Below, piece by piece: positions 26,787 through 34,953 of a stretch of 64,000 nucleotides of DNA (position 1 is the stretch's first letter; every line of letters begins with the position of its first letter). The stretch comes from Desulfopila_A sp964446655. GTDB lineage: Bacteria; Desulfobacterota; Desulfobulbia; Desulfobulbales; Desulfocapsaceae. Position numbers and translations under genes: made by a program. The notes under the pieces were generated by a model. The model was given only the letters and a program-made list of their open reading frames with translations. It searched no databases and had not been told where the DNA came from. The stretch lies in assembly GCA_964446655.1 (NCBI GenBank), contig CAYUPL010000010.1, positions 19,448 through 83,447 of the forward strand, read 5' to 3'.

Positions 26787-26898
26787 AAAATTGCTTGAAA
26801 GGACGGATGGAAAAGGATGGTTGGTTAATGTTGGTGGTCGGTACAGATGAATTTGCGGAACAGTTAAGTTTGTCTTCAAAGCAATTACTTATCACCTA
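26787..26898 (+). repeat. Dispersed repeat, copy B
   Basis: About 112 bp from AAAATTGCTTGAAAGGACGG to TTATCACCTAA aligns end to end with copy C at 27666-27780, with scattered differences. It lies 15 nt from the 3' end of the antitoxin gene. No conserved reading frame is shared by the copies. Confidence 0.75.
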
Positions 26899-26913
26899 AT
26901 ATTAGATATTTAT

Positions 26914-27285
26914 CTAGATTAATACGTCAACATCTATATCGAGTTGTCGGGCAATATTTTTTAAAGTATCGATGGTGGGGTTTCTTTTATTATTTTCAAT
27001 TTGAGAGAGATAAGCCGCGCTTATGCCGACTTGTTTTGCCAACTCACTCATTTTGATTTGCTTGTGCTCTCTCCAGGCTCGAATCGGGTTTGTTCCGTCA
27101 AGAATAGCAAAAGTGATATCACTTGGAATAGTTGTCTCGGTCCCGTCTTGAATCGCCTTTAAACTAGTCTCTATGTCTTTTATATCTTCAGCGTCCTCCA
27201 AAGCCTCTTGGAGTTTTTGATACTCTCTGTATGGAATAACTGCCCATTCAGGTTGCCCATTTTTTTCAATAATCTGGATGTTCAT
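26914..27285 (-). CDS. XRE-family antitoxin with N-terminal extension (HigA-like)
   Basis: The 123-residue protein has a C-terminal helix-turn-helix (MSELAKQVGISAAYLSQIEN, about residues 78-97) and an N-terminal 45-residue part (PEWAVIPYREYQKLQEAL) resembling Phd/YefM-type antitoxins. It overlaps the upstream toxin gene by 4 nt. Toxin-first order is typical of higBA modules. It should neutralise the toxin and repress its own promoter. Confidence 0.82.
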   Translation of the reverse strand: MNIQIIEKNGQPEWAVIPYREYQKLQEALEDAEDIKDIETSLKAIQDGTETTIPSDITFAILDGTNPIRAWREHKQIKMSELAKQVGISAAYLSQIENNKRNPTIDTLKNIARQLDIDVDVLI

Positions 27286-27536
27286 TTGTACACCTCCCCA
27301 CGAGTCTTTACGTTAATGATGTGAATTAACAGCTCATTATCATTCACCGTGTAAATTACTCTCCAGTCTCCAACTCGAAGCCTATATCCAGGATGGTTTG
27401 TTAATTTCTTCACATTGCGCATCTCATTTGGATTGACGGCTAACTCTTTGATTTTTTTCGCGATAACAAGTGCATTGTTTCTGGGCATTCGCCGTAAGGC
27501 TTTGTCCGCATTTTTGCTAAAAGTTATCTTGTACAT
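27282..27536 (-). CDS. RelE/ParE superfamily toxin
   Basis: The 84-residue protein shows the RelE fold pattern: KITFSKNADKALRRMP, then HPGYRLRVGDWRVIYTVND, then a C-terminal strand with NVKTRGEVYK. Such toxins usually cleave mRNA at the ribosome. The conserved basic residues Arg and Lys are present. The gene precedes the antitoxin and overlaps it by 4 nt. The pair is flanked by direct repeats B and C. Confidence 0.85.
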   Translation of the reverse strand: MYKITFSKNADKALRRMPRNNALVIAKKIKELAVNPNEMRNVKKLTNHPGYRLRVGDWRVIYTVNDNELLIHIINVKTRGEVYK

Positions 27537-27665
27537 GAATGTATAATAGCAATTAGTTACTGAAAAGGCAAGGTTTGAATTAACTGGTAGTTATCTTTTA
27601 TGCACACAAAGGCAGAATAAACACCTTTTCATGTTGAGTCTGATATATGCCCTTTTTGTACAGCC

Positions 27666-27780
27666 AAAATTACTTGAAAGGACGATTGAAAAAGGATAGG
27701 CTGCTTGATGTTGACGGCAGATGGGGATGAATTTAAGGAAAAGTTAGGTCTATCTTAAAAAACAGTTACTTATTACCTCA
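27666..27780 (+). repeat. Dispersed repeat, copy C
   Basis: AAAATTACTTGAAAGGACGA through TTATTACCTCA matches copy B across its length and copy A over its first 40 bp. It ends 6 nt before the thyA ATG, so it forms the 5' flank of thyA. Confidence 0.75.
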
Positions 27781-27786
27781 CCGAAG

Positions 27787-28638
27787 ATGAAAGAATATTT
27801 AGATTTGTGTCAGAGGCTGCTGGATACTGGGGTCTGGGTTGAAAATAAACGCACCGGTAAACGGTGTCTGACCATTATAAATTGTGATCTGGAATATGAT
27901 GTCAGTGATGGAACGCTGCCGGTACTGACCACTAAAAAGATGTTCTGGAAGGCGGCCATCGCTGAAATGCTCGGTTATCTTCGCGGGTATACCAGTGCCG
28001 CTGATTTTCGGAAAATAGGCTGCAACACCTGGAATGCCAACGCTAATGAGAATCCCGACTGGTTGAACAATCCTTTTCGAAAAGGAACAGACGACATGGG
28101 CCGCTGTTACGGAGCTCAGGGAAGGGACTGGAGAAATCCGGAGGGAGAGAGAGTCGACCAGTTATTGAATGTGTATAATGACCTTCATCAAGGAGTTGAC
28201 AACAGGTCGGAAATCATCACCTTTATGAACCCGGGAGAACGTGACAGGGCCTGTTTGAATTCATGCATGCATACTCATACCTTCAGTATTTTAGGAGAAA
28301 AACTCTATCTGACCTCTTACCAGAGGTCAGATGACCTTCCGTTAGGCCACGGTTTTAACCAGATTCAAGTTGCCTGGTTGCTCATGATCATGGCCCGCAT
28401 TACCGGTCTGAAACCGGCCAAAGCGTTTCATAAAATCGTCAATGTGCATGTGTATGAGGATCAGATTGAAACGCTCAAGAATGTGCAGATGAAAAGAAAA
28501 CCGTATCCCTTGCCAAAGCTCAGAATCAATCCTGCTATCACATCACTTGAAGACCTTGAAACCTGGGTAACTCCCGACGACTTTGAGTTGATTGATTATC
28601 AGCACCACCCAGGTATACGATACCAATTCAGTATCTGA
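27787..28638 (+). CDS. thyA: Thymidylate synthase, divergent ThyA type
   Basis: The 283-residue enzyme methylates dUMP to dTMP with methylenetetrahydrofolate. It retains RCYGAQGRDWRNPEG (like YGxQWR), SYQRSDDLPLGHGFN and NVHVYEDQ, and the catalytic Cys is Cys160. The usual PCH around this Cys reads SCMH here, and the family Arg-rich dUMP site is shifted. The immediate 5' flank is repeat copy C, with no clear ribosome binding site. Confidence 0.87.
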   Translation: MKEYLDLCQRLLDTGVWVENKRTGKRCLTIINCDLEYDVSDGTLPVLTTKKMFWKAAIAEMLGYLRGYTSAADFRKIGCNTWNANANENPDWLNNPFRKGTDDMGRCYGAQGRDWRNPEGERVDQLLNVYNDLHQGVDNRSEIITFMNPGERDRACLNSCMHTHTFSILGEKLYLTSYQRSDDLPLGHGFNQIQVAWLLMIMARITGLKPAKAFHKIVNVHVYEDQIETLKNVQMKRKPYPLPKLRINPAITSLEDLETWVTPDDFELIDYQHHPGIRYQFSI

Positions 28639-29118
28639 CAACATAACCGAACCCCGGCTGTAATGGATGCCTCTATCAGCTATCCTGAATGAGCGCTTTG
28701 CTGGAAAGCTGTTTTGCCGCTGATCTGATTTTGCAGTTGAAAAATTCTCATTACCTTTTATATGAATGTATATGGACAGGACAGGTAACTTGTGGCGACC
28801 GCCTGTCTGAAAAGGCATCTTTTGTTCCCGGAGAAATTGCAAGACACTTTTAGCCCGAATTTTTCACCAGCCGAGGTTGCCGTGGATGCGAGGCGCGAAG
28901 CAAGGCGCTATAGTAGTCTATGCACCTTGCTTCGGCAACGCTGCAGGCACGGTAAGATCGGTTGGCCTTTGGTGAACATTGTGTATGATTTTCTTATGAA
29001 AGTATACTGCTTGAACATATTGTATTATCATCTAATTTATGAAAATTGACACAATGTTCATGAGAAATTCGGGTTAGCCCGGATTTTTCATCATTACACT
29101 ATATCTATTGGAGTTGAT
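28639..29118. other. Intergenic region between thyA and asd with a MITE-like element
   Basis: Nothing coding is seen. From 28851 to 29076 lies a palindromic, MITE-like element. A further copy of its end motif (AGCCCGGATTTTTCATCA) starts at 29076, just upstream of the asd ribosome binding site (TTGGAG). Confidence 0.55.
28851..29076 (+). repeat. MITE-like palindromic element with terminal inverted repeats
   Basis: TAGCCCGAATTTTTCA (28851-28866) is matched in inverse by TGAGAAATTCGGGTTA (29061-29076), 14 of 16 bases. Inside, TTCACCA (28863) pairs with TGGTGAA (28970), GCCGTG (28879) with CACGGT (28948), and CGAAGCAAGG (28896-28905) perfectly with 28925-28934. This makes a long branched hairpin. 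The left half recurs at 24084-24155. Confidence 0.7.
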
Positions 29119-30243
29119 ATGCTCAAAGTAGGACTTGTCGGCTGGCGTGGCATGGTTGGTTCGGTTCTTATGGAAAGGATGAAGGCAGAAGGTGATTTTC
29201 GCCATATAGATCCCGTATTCTTCACTACCTCCCAGGTGGGACAAAACGGTCCGGATGTCGGTTCGGGAGAAAAACCGCTGCAGGATGCCCGGGATATTGC
29301 TCTGCTGGCGGAAATGGATGTTGTGCTTTCCTGCCAGGGAGGGGACTATACCAAAGAGGTTTACGATGCGCTGCGTTCCCGCTGGGATGGCTACTGGATT
29401 GATGCCGCCTCTGCTCTGCGAATGAAAGATGACAGTATAATTGTGCTGGATCCCGTCAATCGCCGGGGAATTGAAGATGGATTGCAAAAAGGCATCAAGA
29501 ATTTTATCGGTGGCAACTGTACTGTTTCACTGATGATGATGGCTCTTGGGGGTCTGTTTGAGAATGATTTGATAGAGTGGCTCAGTTCGATGACCTATCA
29601 GGCTGCCAGTGGTGCCGGAGCCAAGAATATGCGTGAATTGCTTCTACAGATGGGTGAACTGGAGGATGAAGTCGATTCTCTGTTGCATGATCCGGCTTCC
29701 GCCGTCCTTGACATTGATGCTCGTGTCACCGCAAAATTAAACAGTGGCACCCTTACCATGAACAACTGGAAGGTGCCCCTTGCCGCAAGCCTGATCCCCT
29801 GGATCGATGCTCCCATGGAAAATGGTCAGACCAGAGAGGAGTGGAAAGGTGTCAGTGAAACCAATAAAATACTGGGACGCAGGGATGACAATCGCATTCC
29901 CATAGACGGTCAGTGTGTGCGCATAGGGGCAATGCGGTGCCATTCCCAGGCATTTACCATCAAGTTGAAAAAGAATATTGCAATTGCCGAGATAGAAGAA
30001 ATACTTGCCGGTCATAATCAGTGGGTCAAGGTTATCCCCAATGAACGCCAGGCCACGGAAGAGATGCTTACTCCGGTTCGGACATCGGGCACGCTGACTG
30101 TCCCTATCGGACGGATTCGCAAGATGAATATAGGCCCCGAATACCTCACTGCTTTCTCGGTAGGTGATCAATTACTCTGGGGGGCGGCAGAACCGGTTCG
30201 GCGAATGCTGAAAATAGTGGATGACTATCTGAAAAAGAGGTAG
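29119..30243 (+). CDS. asd: Aspartate-semialdehyde dehydrogenase
   Basis: The 374-residue enzyme reduces aspartyl phosphate to the semialdehyde, the branch point for lysine, diaminopimelate, threonine and methionine. The start KVGLVGWRGMVGSVLMERM is the enterobacterial-type Asd signature, and GGNCTVSLMMMALGGLF holds the catalytic Cys. It is longer than the Gram-positive type. The ATG follows TTGGAGTTGAT. It is a single-gene unit, convergent with a regulator. Confidence 0.95.
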   Translation: MLKVGLVGWRGMVGSVLMERMKAEGDFRHIDPVFFTTSQVGQNGPDVGSGEKPLQDARDIALLAEMDVVLSCQGGDYTKEVYDALRSRWDGYWIDAASALRMKDDSIIVLDPVNRRGIEDGLQKGIKNFIGGNCTVSLMMMALGGLFENDLIEWLSSMTYQAASGAGAKNMRELLLQMGELEDEVDSLLHDPASAVLDIDARVTAKLNSGTLTMNNWKVPLAASLIPWIDAPMENGQTREEWKGVSETNKILGRRDDNRIPIDGQCVRIGAMRCHSQAFTIKLKKNIAIAEIEEILAGHNQWVKVIPNERQATEEMLTPVRTSGTLTVPIGRIRKMNIGPEYLTAFSVGDQLLWGAAEPVRRMLKIVDDYLKKR

Positions 30244-30299
30244 CGCGGCAAGGCGGAGTGATGCACTGTTGTACAGTGCCGGTACTGCTGCCCGCGCTA
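30241..30299. terminator. Extended hairpin between asd and the HTH gene
   Basis: The outer arms TAGCGCGG (30241-30248) and CCGCGCTA (30292-30299) and an inner perfect stem GCACTGT/ACAGTGC (30263-30279) form a nested structure between convergent genes. It includes the asd stop codon. No T-tract follows, so it may be a bidirectional or Rho-assisted end. Confidence 0.5.
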
Positions 30300-30674
30300 T
30301 TCGAAAATATCCTTCATCACCTCGCATTGGCGACATATTTCTATTTTATCATGCCAGTTTTTCTGCGATTTGCAAGCGCAGATTGTCCCATTGATAAACC
30401 AGCAAAGTTTACCGGTCTTGAACTCCCAGGCCGGGCACCTTAGCTTCCTTTCCTCAGGACAATCGAGGATGTTCCAGCACTCCTTGCGGCTATTTTCGCT
30501 ATCTGCTTTCTGGCACAGGAGAAAATAGAGTTGTCGTTCAACATGAGTAGGCACAGAACGCCATCCCTGCTCATAGGAACATATCGCCTTCAGAGATGTT
30601 CCCATGAGTTCCGCTAACTCTTTCTGGGTTTTCCGCAATTTTTTACGGATGAGAGAAAACTGCTGACTATCCAT
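30297..30674 (-). CDS. XRE helix-turn-helix protein with two-CW cysteine domain
   Basis: The 125-residue protein has an N-terminal HTH (LRKTQKELAELMGTSLKAIC, residues 13-32) followed by a cysteine-rich tail with CWNILDC, CPAWEFKTGKLCW, GTICACK and CRQC. This tail resembles the two-CW motif common in deltaproteobacteria and may bind metal or an Fe-S cluster. It is probably a redox- or metal-responsive regulator, and it is divergent from the NosL gene 219 nt away. Confidence 0.75.
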   Translation of the reverse strand: MDSQQFSLIRKKLRKTQKELAELMGTSLKAICSYEQGWRSVPTHVERQLYFLLCQKADSENSRKECWNILDCPEERKLRCPAWEFKTGKLCWFINGTICACKSQKNWHDKIEICRQCEVMKDIFE

Positions 30675-30733
30675 GGAAACCTTCCATTGCTAAAGAGAAA
30701 AGATTACATTGACCTCCGTTTATACCACATAGT

Positions 30734-30744
30734 GGCATTTATTG
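30734..30744. promoter_or_regulatory. Small palindrome between HTH gene and nosL-like gene
   Basis: CCACATAGTGG is an inverted repeat (CCAC-ATA-GTGG) in the divergent promoter region. It could be an operator for the adjacent HTH protein. This rests on position only. Confidence 0.25.
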
Positions 30745-30893
30745 GCACCTATATCAATACAGCATAAGAATTATTCTGTGTTTTGGTCTCTTTTTTTTTA
30801 CAGGAAGGTGGTATTTTTGTGCTATTGTTATATGAACCTGTTGCAGGTATCATGAAGTAATTAAGGAACTATTTCCCGATTAGGAGAATATCG

Positions 30894-31406
30894 ATGCAAA
30901 AATTTCTGATGATTATTCCGGCGTTGTGTTTCCTGCTGCCGGCTGTCTATGCGGGAGCGGCAGACCCGGTAACCGAGGTTTCGGACAAAGAGCGCTGCCC
31001 GGTGTGCGGTATGTTTGTTGCCAAATACAAACCGTGGCTGGCACAGATTCAGATGGAGGATGGCAGCGTCCATTTTTTTGATGGTGTAAAGGATATGCTG
31101 GCCTTCTTCTATGAGCCTGGCAAATATGGTGGAACCTCTTCTTCTGCACATATATTCGTGACCGACTATTACAGTCAGCAGTGGATTGACGGAAAAACAG
31201 CCTATTACGTTACCGGCTCCGATGTTATCGGGCCCATGGGACACGAGTTTGTTCCGCTTGTTTCCGAGGAAGCGGCGAGCAATTTTCTTAAAGACCATAA
31301 AGGCAGCACTATTTTCCGTTTTGAACAGATTACAGCCGCAATGGTAGAAGAGATGCGCTCCGGTATGAAAGGGAACAAGATGCATAAAATGCAGCACGAT
31401 AATTGA
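30894..31406 (+). CDS. NosL family copper-binding protein
   Basis: The 170-residue protein has a signal peptide (residues 1-22) and the NosL motif CPVCGMFV (Cys35, Cys38, Met40), followed by VHFFDGVKDML. NosL is a periplasmic Cu(I) chaperone for nitrous oxide reductase; it normally carries a lipobox Cys, not seen here. The ATG follows TTAGGAGAATATCG. It is the first of five tightly packed genes encoding an ABC exporter and membrane proteins. No nosZ is present. Confidence 0.85.
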   Translation: MQKFLMIIPALCFLLPAVYAGAADPVTEVSDKERCPVCGMFVAKYKPWLAQIQMEDGSVHFFDGVKDMLAFFYEPGKYGGTSSSAHIFVTDYYSQQWIDGKTAYYVTGSDVIGPMGHEFVPLVSEEAASNFLKDHKGSTIFRFEQITAAMVEEMRSGMKGNKMHKMQHDN

Positions 31407-31414
31407 GTTCTGTA

Positions 31415-31693
31415 ATGCGAAAGAGTTTTCTCCTGTTTGCGGGTATTGTACTGATCTTTTTTGCTGATCTTGTTATTATTAGCGCTCTGCAACAAAAAGA
31501 ATCGGAATTTGGTGCCGACATCGGTGATATGCGGCTGCTTGTTAAGGAACTTGGGTTATCCGATCTCGCCGTAACAACCGAGGCGCGTTACACCAGACAC
31601 CCGGCAGTGAGTGATCCTGTAGTACCGTTTATGGATCATCCCGGAGATATCGAGCATTTTCCGTCCGGTTCCTTTTTCAGGCCTGTACAATAA
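31415..31693 (+). CDS. Small single-span membrane protein in the NosL cluster
   Basis: The 92-residue protein has one N-terminal hydrophobic helix (SFLLFAGIVLIFFADLVII), then a soluble part with LGLSDLAVTTEARYTRHPA. I recognise no family. The rest is probably periplasmic. It starts 8 nt after the NosL stop and ends 2 nt before the permease gene, so it is an integral part of the operon. Confidence 0.7.
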   Translation: MRKSFLLFAGIVLIFFADLVIISALQQKESEFGADIGDMRLLVKELGLSDLAVTTEARYTRHPAVSDPVVPFMDHPGDIEHFPSGSFFRPVQ

Positions 31694-31695
31694 AC

Positions 31696-32868
31696 ATGAA
31701 CGCCTTCTCTAAAAGCCTCAACATTCTTGATTACGCTCTCTCTCTTCTTATCAGACGAAAGCTGAAAAACCTTGGTGTGATGATGGTTTTTATGGCGGTT
31801 ATTTTTTTACTGGCTTCTTTTCAGCTGGTTACCTCCGCCTTGAAGGATAGTGCCTCCACGATATTGACAACCGTTCCCCATATAACCGTGCAGAAAATGT
31901 CGGCAGGCAGGCAGGTGCCGTATGTTGCGGATGACGAGCAGCTGTTAACGGGTATCTTTGGTGTCGCGAGGGTGCGAGAAAGGATATGGGGCTATTATTT
32001 TGACGAAAAAAACGGCGCCAACTATACCGTTGTCGGCCTCGAGCAGCACAGTGTTGCACCAGCTGTTGCAGAGGTGCTGCTCTGGGGACAACTCCCCCAG
32101 CAGGCAGGCGATGTCGTTATAGCAGGTCTGGTACAGCAAAGTATGCAGCTGGGCAACCGGAAAATGTTTTCGCTGTTTCGGCCTGATCTCAGCATGAAAT
32201 CCTTCCGGGTTGTGGGGCAGTTCAGCAGAGGCAGCGGGCTGGTAACCGATGATGTCATGCTTATGTCCCGCCGTGATGCCGCTGATCTTTTCGGCATGAA
32301 CGAATCATTCATAACAGACCTGCTTATCGATGTAGCCAATCCAACGGAGATCGACACCATTGCCGCTAAAATTTCAGCACGCCTGCCCGGAGCACGAGTC
32401 ATAACCAAAAACCAGATTGAAAAGACCTATAATGTGGTTTTCAGCTGGCGATCAGGTTTTGGTTCTATTTGTCTTCTTACGTCGCTTTTTGCCTTTATTA
32501 TACTTTCCTGGGACAAGGCCTCAGGTCTTTCTCCCGAGGAAAAACGGGAGATGGCAATACTTAAGGTGACGGGCTGGCAGACCTCTGATATCATGCTGCT
32601 CCGTTTCTGGGAATCATCCGTTATTGCGGTTCTGGCATTTCTGGGCGGCTATTCCCTGGCCTGGTTCCATGTCGTTTTTTTTGATGGCGCTCTTTTACGC
32701 CCCGTTCTGCTGGGCTGGTCGGTGATCAAACCTTCCTTGCGGCTTTCGCCCTCTTTTGTATTACACGATTTTCTGTTGATTGCCGCCTTCTCCGTTATCC
32801 CCTATATGACTGCGACTATCGTTCCGGCCTGGAAAAGCGCAATGGTGCGCCCTGATTCGGTGATTTAA
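31696..32868 (+). CDS. ABC transporter permease, FtsX/MacB type
   Basis: The 390-residue protein has the FtsX-type layout: N-terminal span (about residues 25-45), a large extracytoplasmic domain, and three C-terminal spans (about 260-275, 310-330 and 355-375). Such permeases work with a LolD/MacB-type ATPase in exporting lipoproteins or transmitting force across the membrane. It stops exactly before the ATPase start, so the two are one transporter. Confidence 0.85.
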   Translation: MNAFSKSLNILDYALSLLIRRKLKNLGVMMVFMAVIFLLASFQLVTSALKDSASTILTTVPHITVQKMSAGRQVPYVADDEQLLTGIFGVARVRERIWGYYFDEKNGANYTVVGLEQHSVAPAVAEVLLWGQLPQQAGDVVIAGLVQQSMQLGNRKMFSLFRPDLSMKSFRVVGQFSRGSGLVTDDVMLMSRRDAADLFGMNESFITDLLIDVANPTEIDTIAAKISARLPGARVITKNQIEKTYNVVFSWRSGFGSICLLTSLFAFIILSWDKASGLSPEEKREMAILKVTGWQTSDIMLLRFWESSVIAVLAFLGGYSLAWFHVVFFDGALLRPVLLGWSVIKPSLRLSPSFVLHDFLLIAAFSVIPYMTATIVPAWKSAMVRPDSVI

Positions 32869-33555
32869 ATGTGGGTAGAGTTGCACGGTGTCAACAAGTA
32901 CTACAATCGCGGCCGCAATAACGAAGTCCACGCTTTGAGAGATATCAGCCTTTCTATTAAGGAGGGTGAAGTTGTCTGTCTGCAGGGGCCAAGTGGTTCC
33001 GGCAAGTCGACATTGCTGTCCATCATCGGCTGTCTATATCCTCCCACCAGTGGTACGGCGGCAATCTGCGGCAAACAGATTGCACGATTGCCGGATCATT
33101 TCCTGACCCGGCACCGGCGGGAAAATATCGGTTTTATTTTCCAACGATTCAACCTGATCGATTCCCTTTCCGTTTTGGAAAATATTACCATTCCTCTTCT
33201 GCCGCTCGGTATTCCGCCGGCGGAGCGGACCGCCCGGGCAAGGAAGATTATGGCAGAGCTGCATATCGGTCATAGGGAAAAATTTCGTGTCGATGCGATA
33301 TCGGGAGGGGAGATGCAAAGGGTTGCCATTGGCCGGGCACTTATTAATAATCCTCCACTGCTGCTCGCCGATGAGCCCACGGCTCACCTCGATACCACGC
33401 TACGTAGCCGGTTTATGGAGAGTATGGCTGTTTTAAAGAGGAGCGGCAAGACAATCGTCATAACCTCGCACGACCCGCAGGTTGCAGGGCATGCCATTGT
33501 TGACAGGCGCTGCGATATGCTTGATGGAGGCATCATAGCAGGAGAACCTGATTGA
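32869..33555 (+). CDS. ABC transporter ATP-binding protein, LolD/MacB type
   Basis: The 228-residue ATPase has Walker A GPSGSGKSTLLS, Q-loop FIFQRFNLIDSLSVLENI, signature ISGGEMQRVAIGRAL, Walker B LLLADEPTAHLD and the switch His in VITSHDPQ. It pairs with the FtsX-type permease just upstream and overlaps the next membrane protein by 4 nt. Confidence 0.93.
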   Translation: MWVELHGVNKYYNRGRNNEVHALRDISLSIKEGEVVCLQGPSGSGKSTLLSIIGCLYPPTSGTAAICGKQIARLPDHFLTRHRRENIGFIFQRFNLIDSLSVLENITIPLLPLGIPPAERTARARKIMAELHIGHREKFRVDAISGGEMQRVAIGRALINNPPLLLADEPTAHLDTTLRSRFMESMAVLKRSGKTIVITSHDPQVAGHAIVDRRCDMLDGGIIAGEPD

Positions 33556-34577
33556 TGCTGAGTAATTCCTGGTCCATCGCGCTTCTCCTGTGCATGGCGG
33601 CGACACTTTTTCTGGTGATGCTGGCTGGGGGCACCGCTGTTCGGATCCTGCTTTTCTGGGATGCGGATTCCGACAGTGAGCAACAGATTGATCTTGAAGG
33701 GCGCACCTGGCTGGCGGCAGCGCTTGTGCAAACGGGGCTGGCGATACAGATGTTTTCTCTTCTGCTTCTTGTCCTCGCCGCTGATAATTTTTCCACCATG
33801 ATTGCCGGTGCAATGTGTGCTACCGGGTCGTTTCTGGCAAACGAGTATGGCAGCCGGAGCCTTTTCTGGAAGATAACAGGGATATTCCTCTACGGCTTCT
33901 GGATTGTCCTTCATCGTCTCGATTTGAGTTCGGAATATTCACCATTGATCAGGATTAAATTCACCTATCTTCTTTTGATGCTGCCTTTGCTGTTTTTTGA
34001 TTCCTATTTTCTCTTTCAGTATCTCTCCAGGCTTGAACCGGATATCATATCATCCTGTTGCGGAGTTATCTTCTCCACCACGGCGCTGCAGGAAAACTTT
34101 TTTATGATATCGGTCTCGGCCGAAAATCTGGTTGCGCTTTTCTATCTGCTTGCTGCCGCACTGGCGCTTCTGGGGTGGCGACTGGGCAGAAAAGCTCAGC
34201 TGGAGCGGTCTTCTGCAGTATTGTTTTGTTTGTATGGAGTTGTGTTTCTGCTCTTTTTTATACTCTCCCTTGTCGTTATAACCGTCTTTTTCTCCTCCTA
34301 TATTTACGCCATGCCTTCTCATAACTGCCCCTTCGATATTTTGCGCCGTGAGTACGGTTTTATCGGTTATCCCATCTATCTTTTTCTCTTCGGTGCTTCA
34401 TTTGCCGGCATGAGCAGCGGCGCGGCAGCTCTTTTCGGTAACAAGGCAGGCCTGCAACGACCTCTTTATTCCTATCAGCAATACGCCGTTAAGACGGCGA
34501 CGGTACTGCTGCTTTTATACGTTGCCCTGGTAAGCTATCCTGTGCTCAGGTATTTTTTTGAGGGTGGCGAGTTCTGA
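33552..34577 (+). CDS. Multi-pass membrane protein of the NosL/ABC cluster
   Basis: The 341-residue protein has about eight or nine hydrophobic spans, among them near residues 8-30, 55-78, 81-92, 95-115 and 135-155. I recognise no family. A loop, SYIYAMPSHNCPFDILRREY, contains Met, His and Cys that could bind metal; this is speculative. Its ATGA overlap with the ATPase gene shows it belongs to the operon. Confidence 0.7.
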   Translation: MMLSNSWSIALLLCMAATLFLVMLAGGTAVRILLFWDADSDSEQQIDLEGRTWLAAALVQTGLAIQMFSLLLLVLAADNFSTMIAGAMCATGSFLANEYGSRSLFWKITGIFLYGFWIVLHRLDLSSEYSPLIRIKFTYLLLMLPLLFFDSYFLFQYLSRLEPDIISSCCGVIFSTTALQENFFMISVSAENLVALFYLLAAALALLGWRLGRKAQLERSSAVLFCLYGVVFLLFFILSLVVITVFFSSYIYAMPSHNCPFDILRREYGFIGYPIYLFLFGASFAGMSSGAAALFGNKAGLQRPLYSYQQYAVKTATVLLLLYVALVSYPVLRYFFEGGEF

Positions 34578-34953
34578 CATGCAGAATTTCACCCTGTGGT
34601 CGGCAAAAAAGGAGCATCGGACAATATTTGTAAACAGGCTTTGATTTATTGTATAGTGCCGGATCGTACATGCCCTTTTCCAGAATATTACGTCCTTGGG
34701 CATTCCGTATCTGAGCGTCACCGAGAAGGAGAGTGACGAAGAGGTAAATAATGTCGAGGGTGCTCATCCGCAAGATTATATCAATTGGGACAGGCTGGAG
34801 CGGTGCGGAGCAAAAGAAAATATGCACTTTGTCTGTCACATACGGAGCGAGAATTTATTTGTGGTGAAGTGTAACGGCAGGCAGTCGGAAGGTATCATCG
34901 GAATGGAGAGTGCTTGAGAGATCTTTACAGCAATATGGAATAAGGAGGGAGTC
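34578..34953. other. Intergenic region before gdhA
   Basis: No gene is supported. Short frames exist on both strands (for example reverse 34546-34839) but have no family features or usable start sites. The region should contain the gdhA promoter. Confidence 0.45.

Noticed and set aside
34546..34839. Reverse 97-codon frame before gdhA
   Set aside because: It has no recognised family or ribosome binding site, and it overlaps the end of an intact forward gene.
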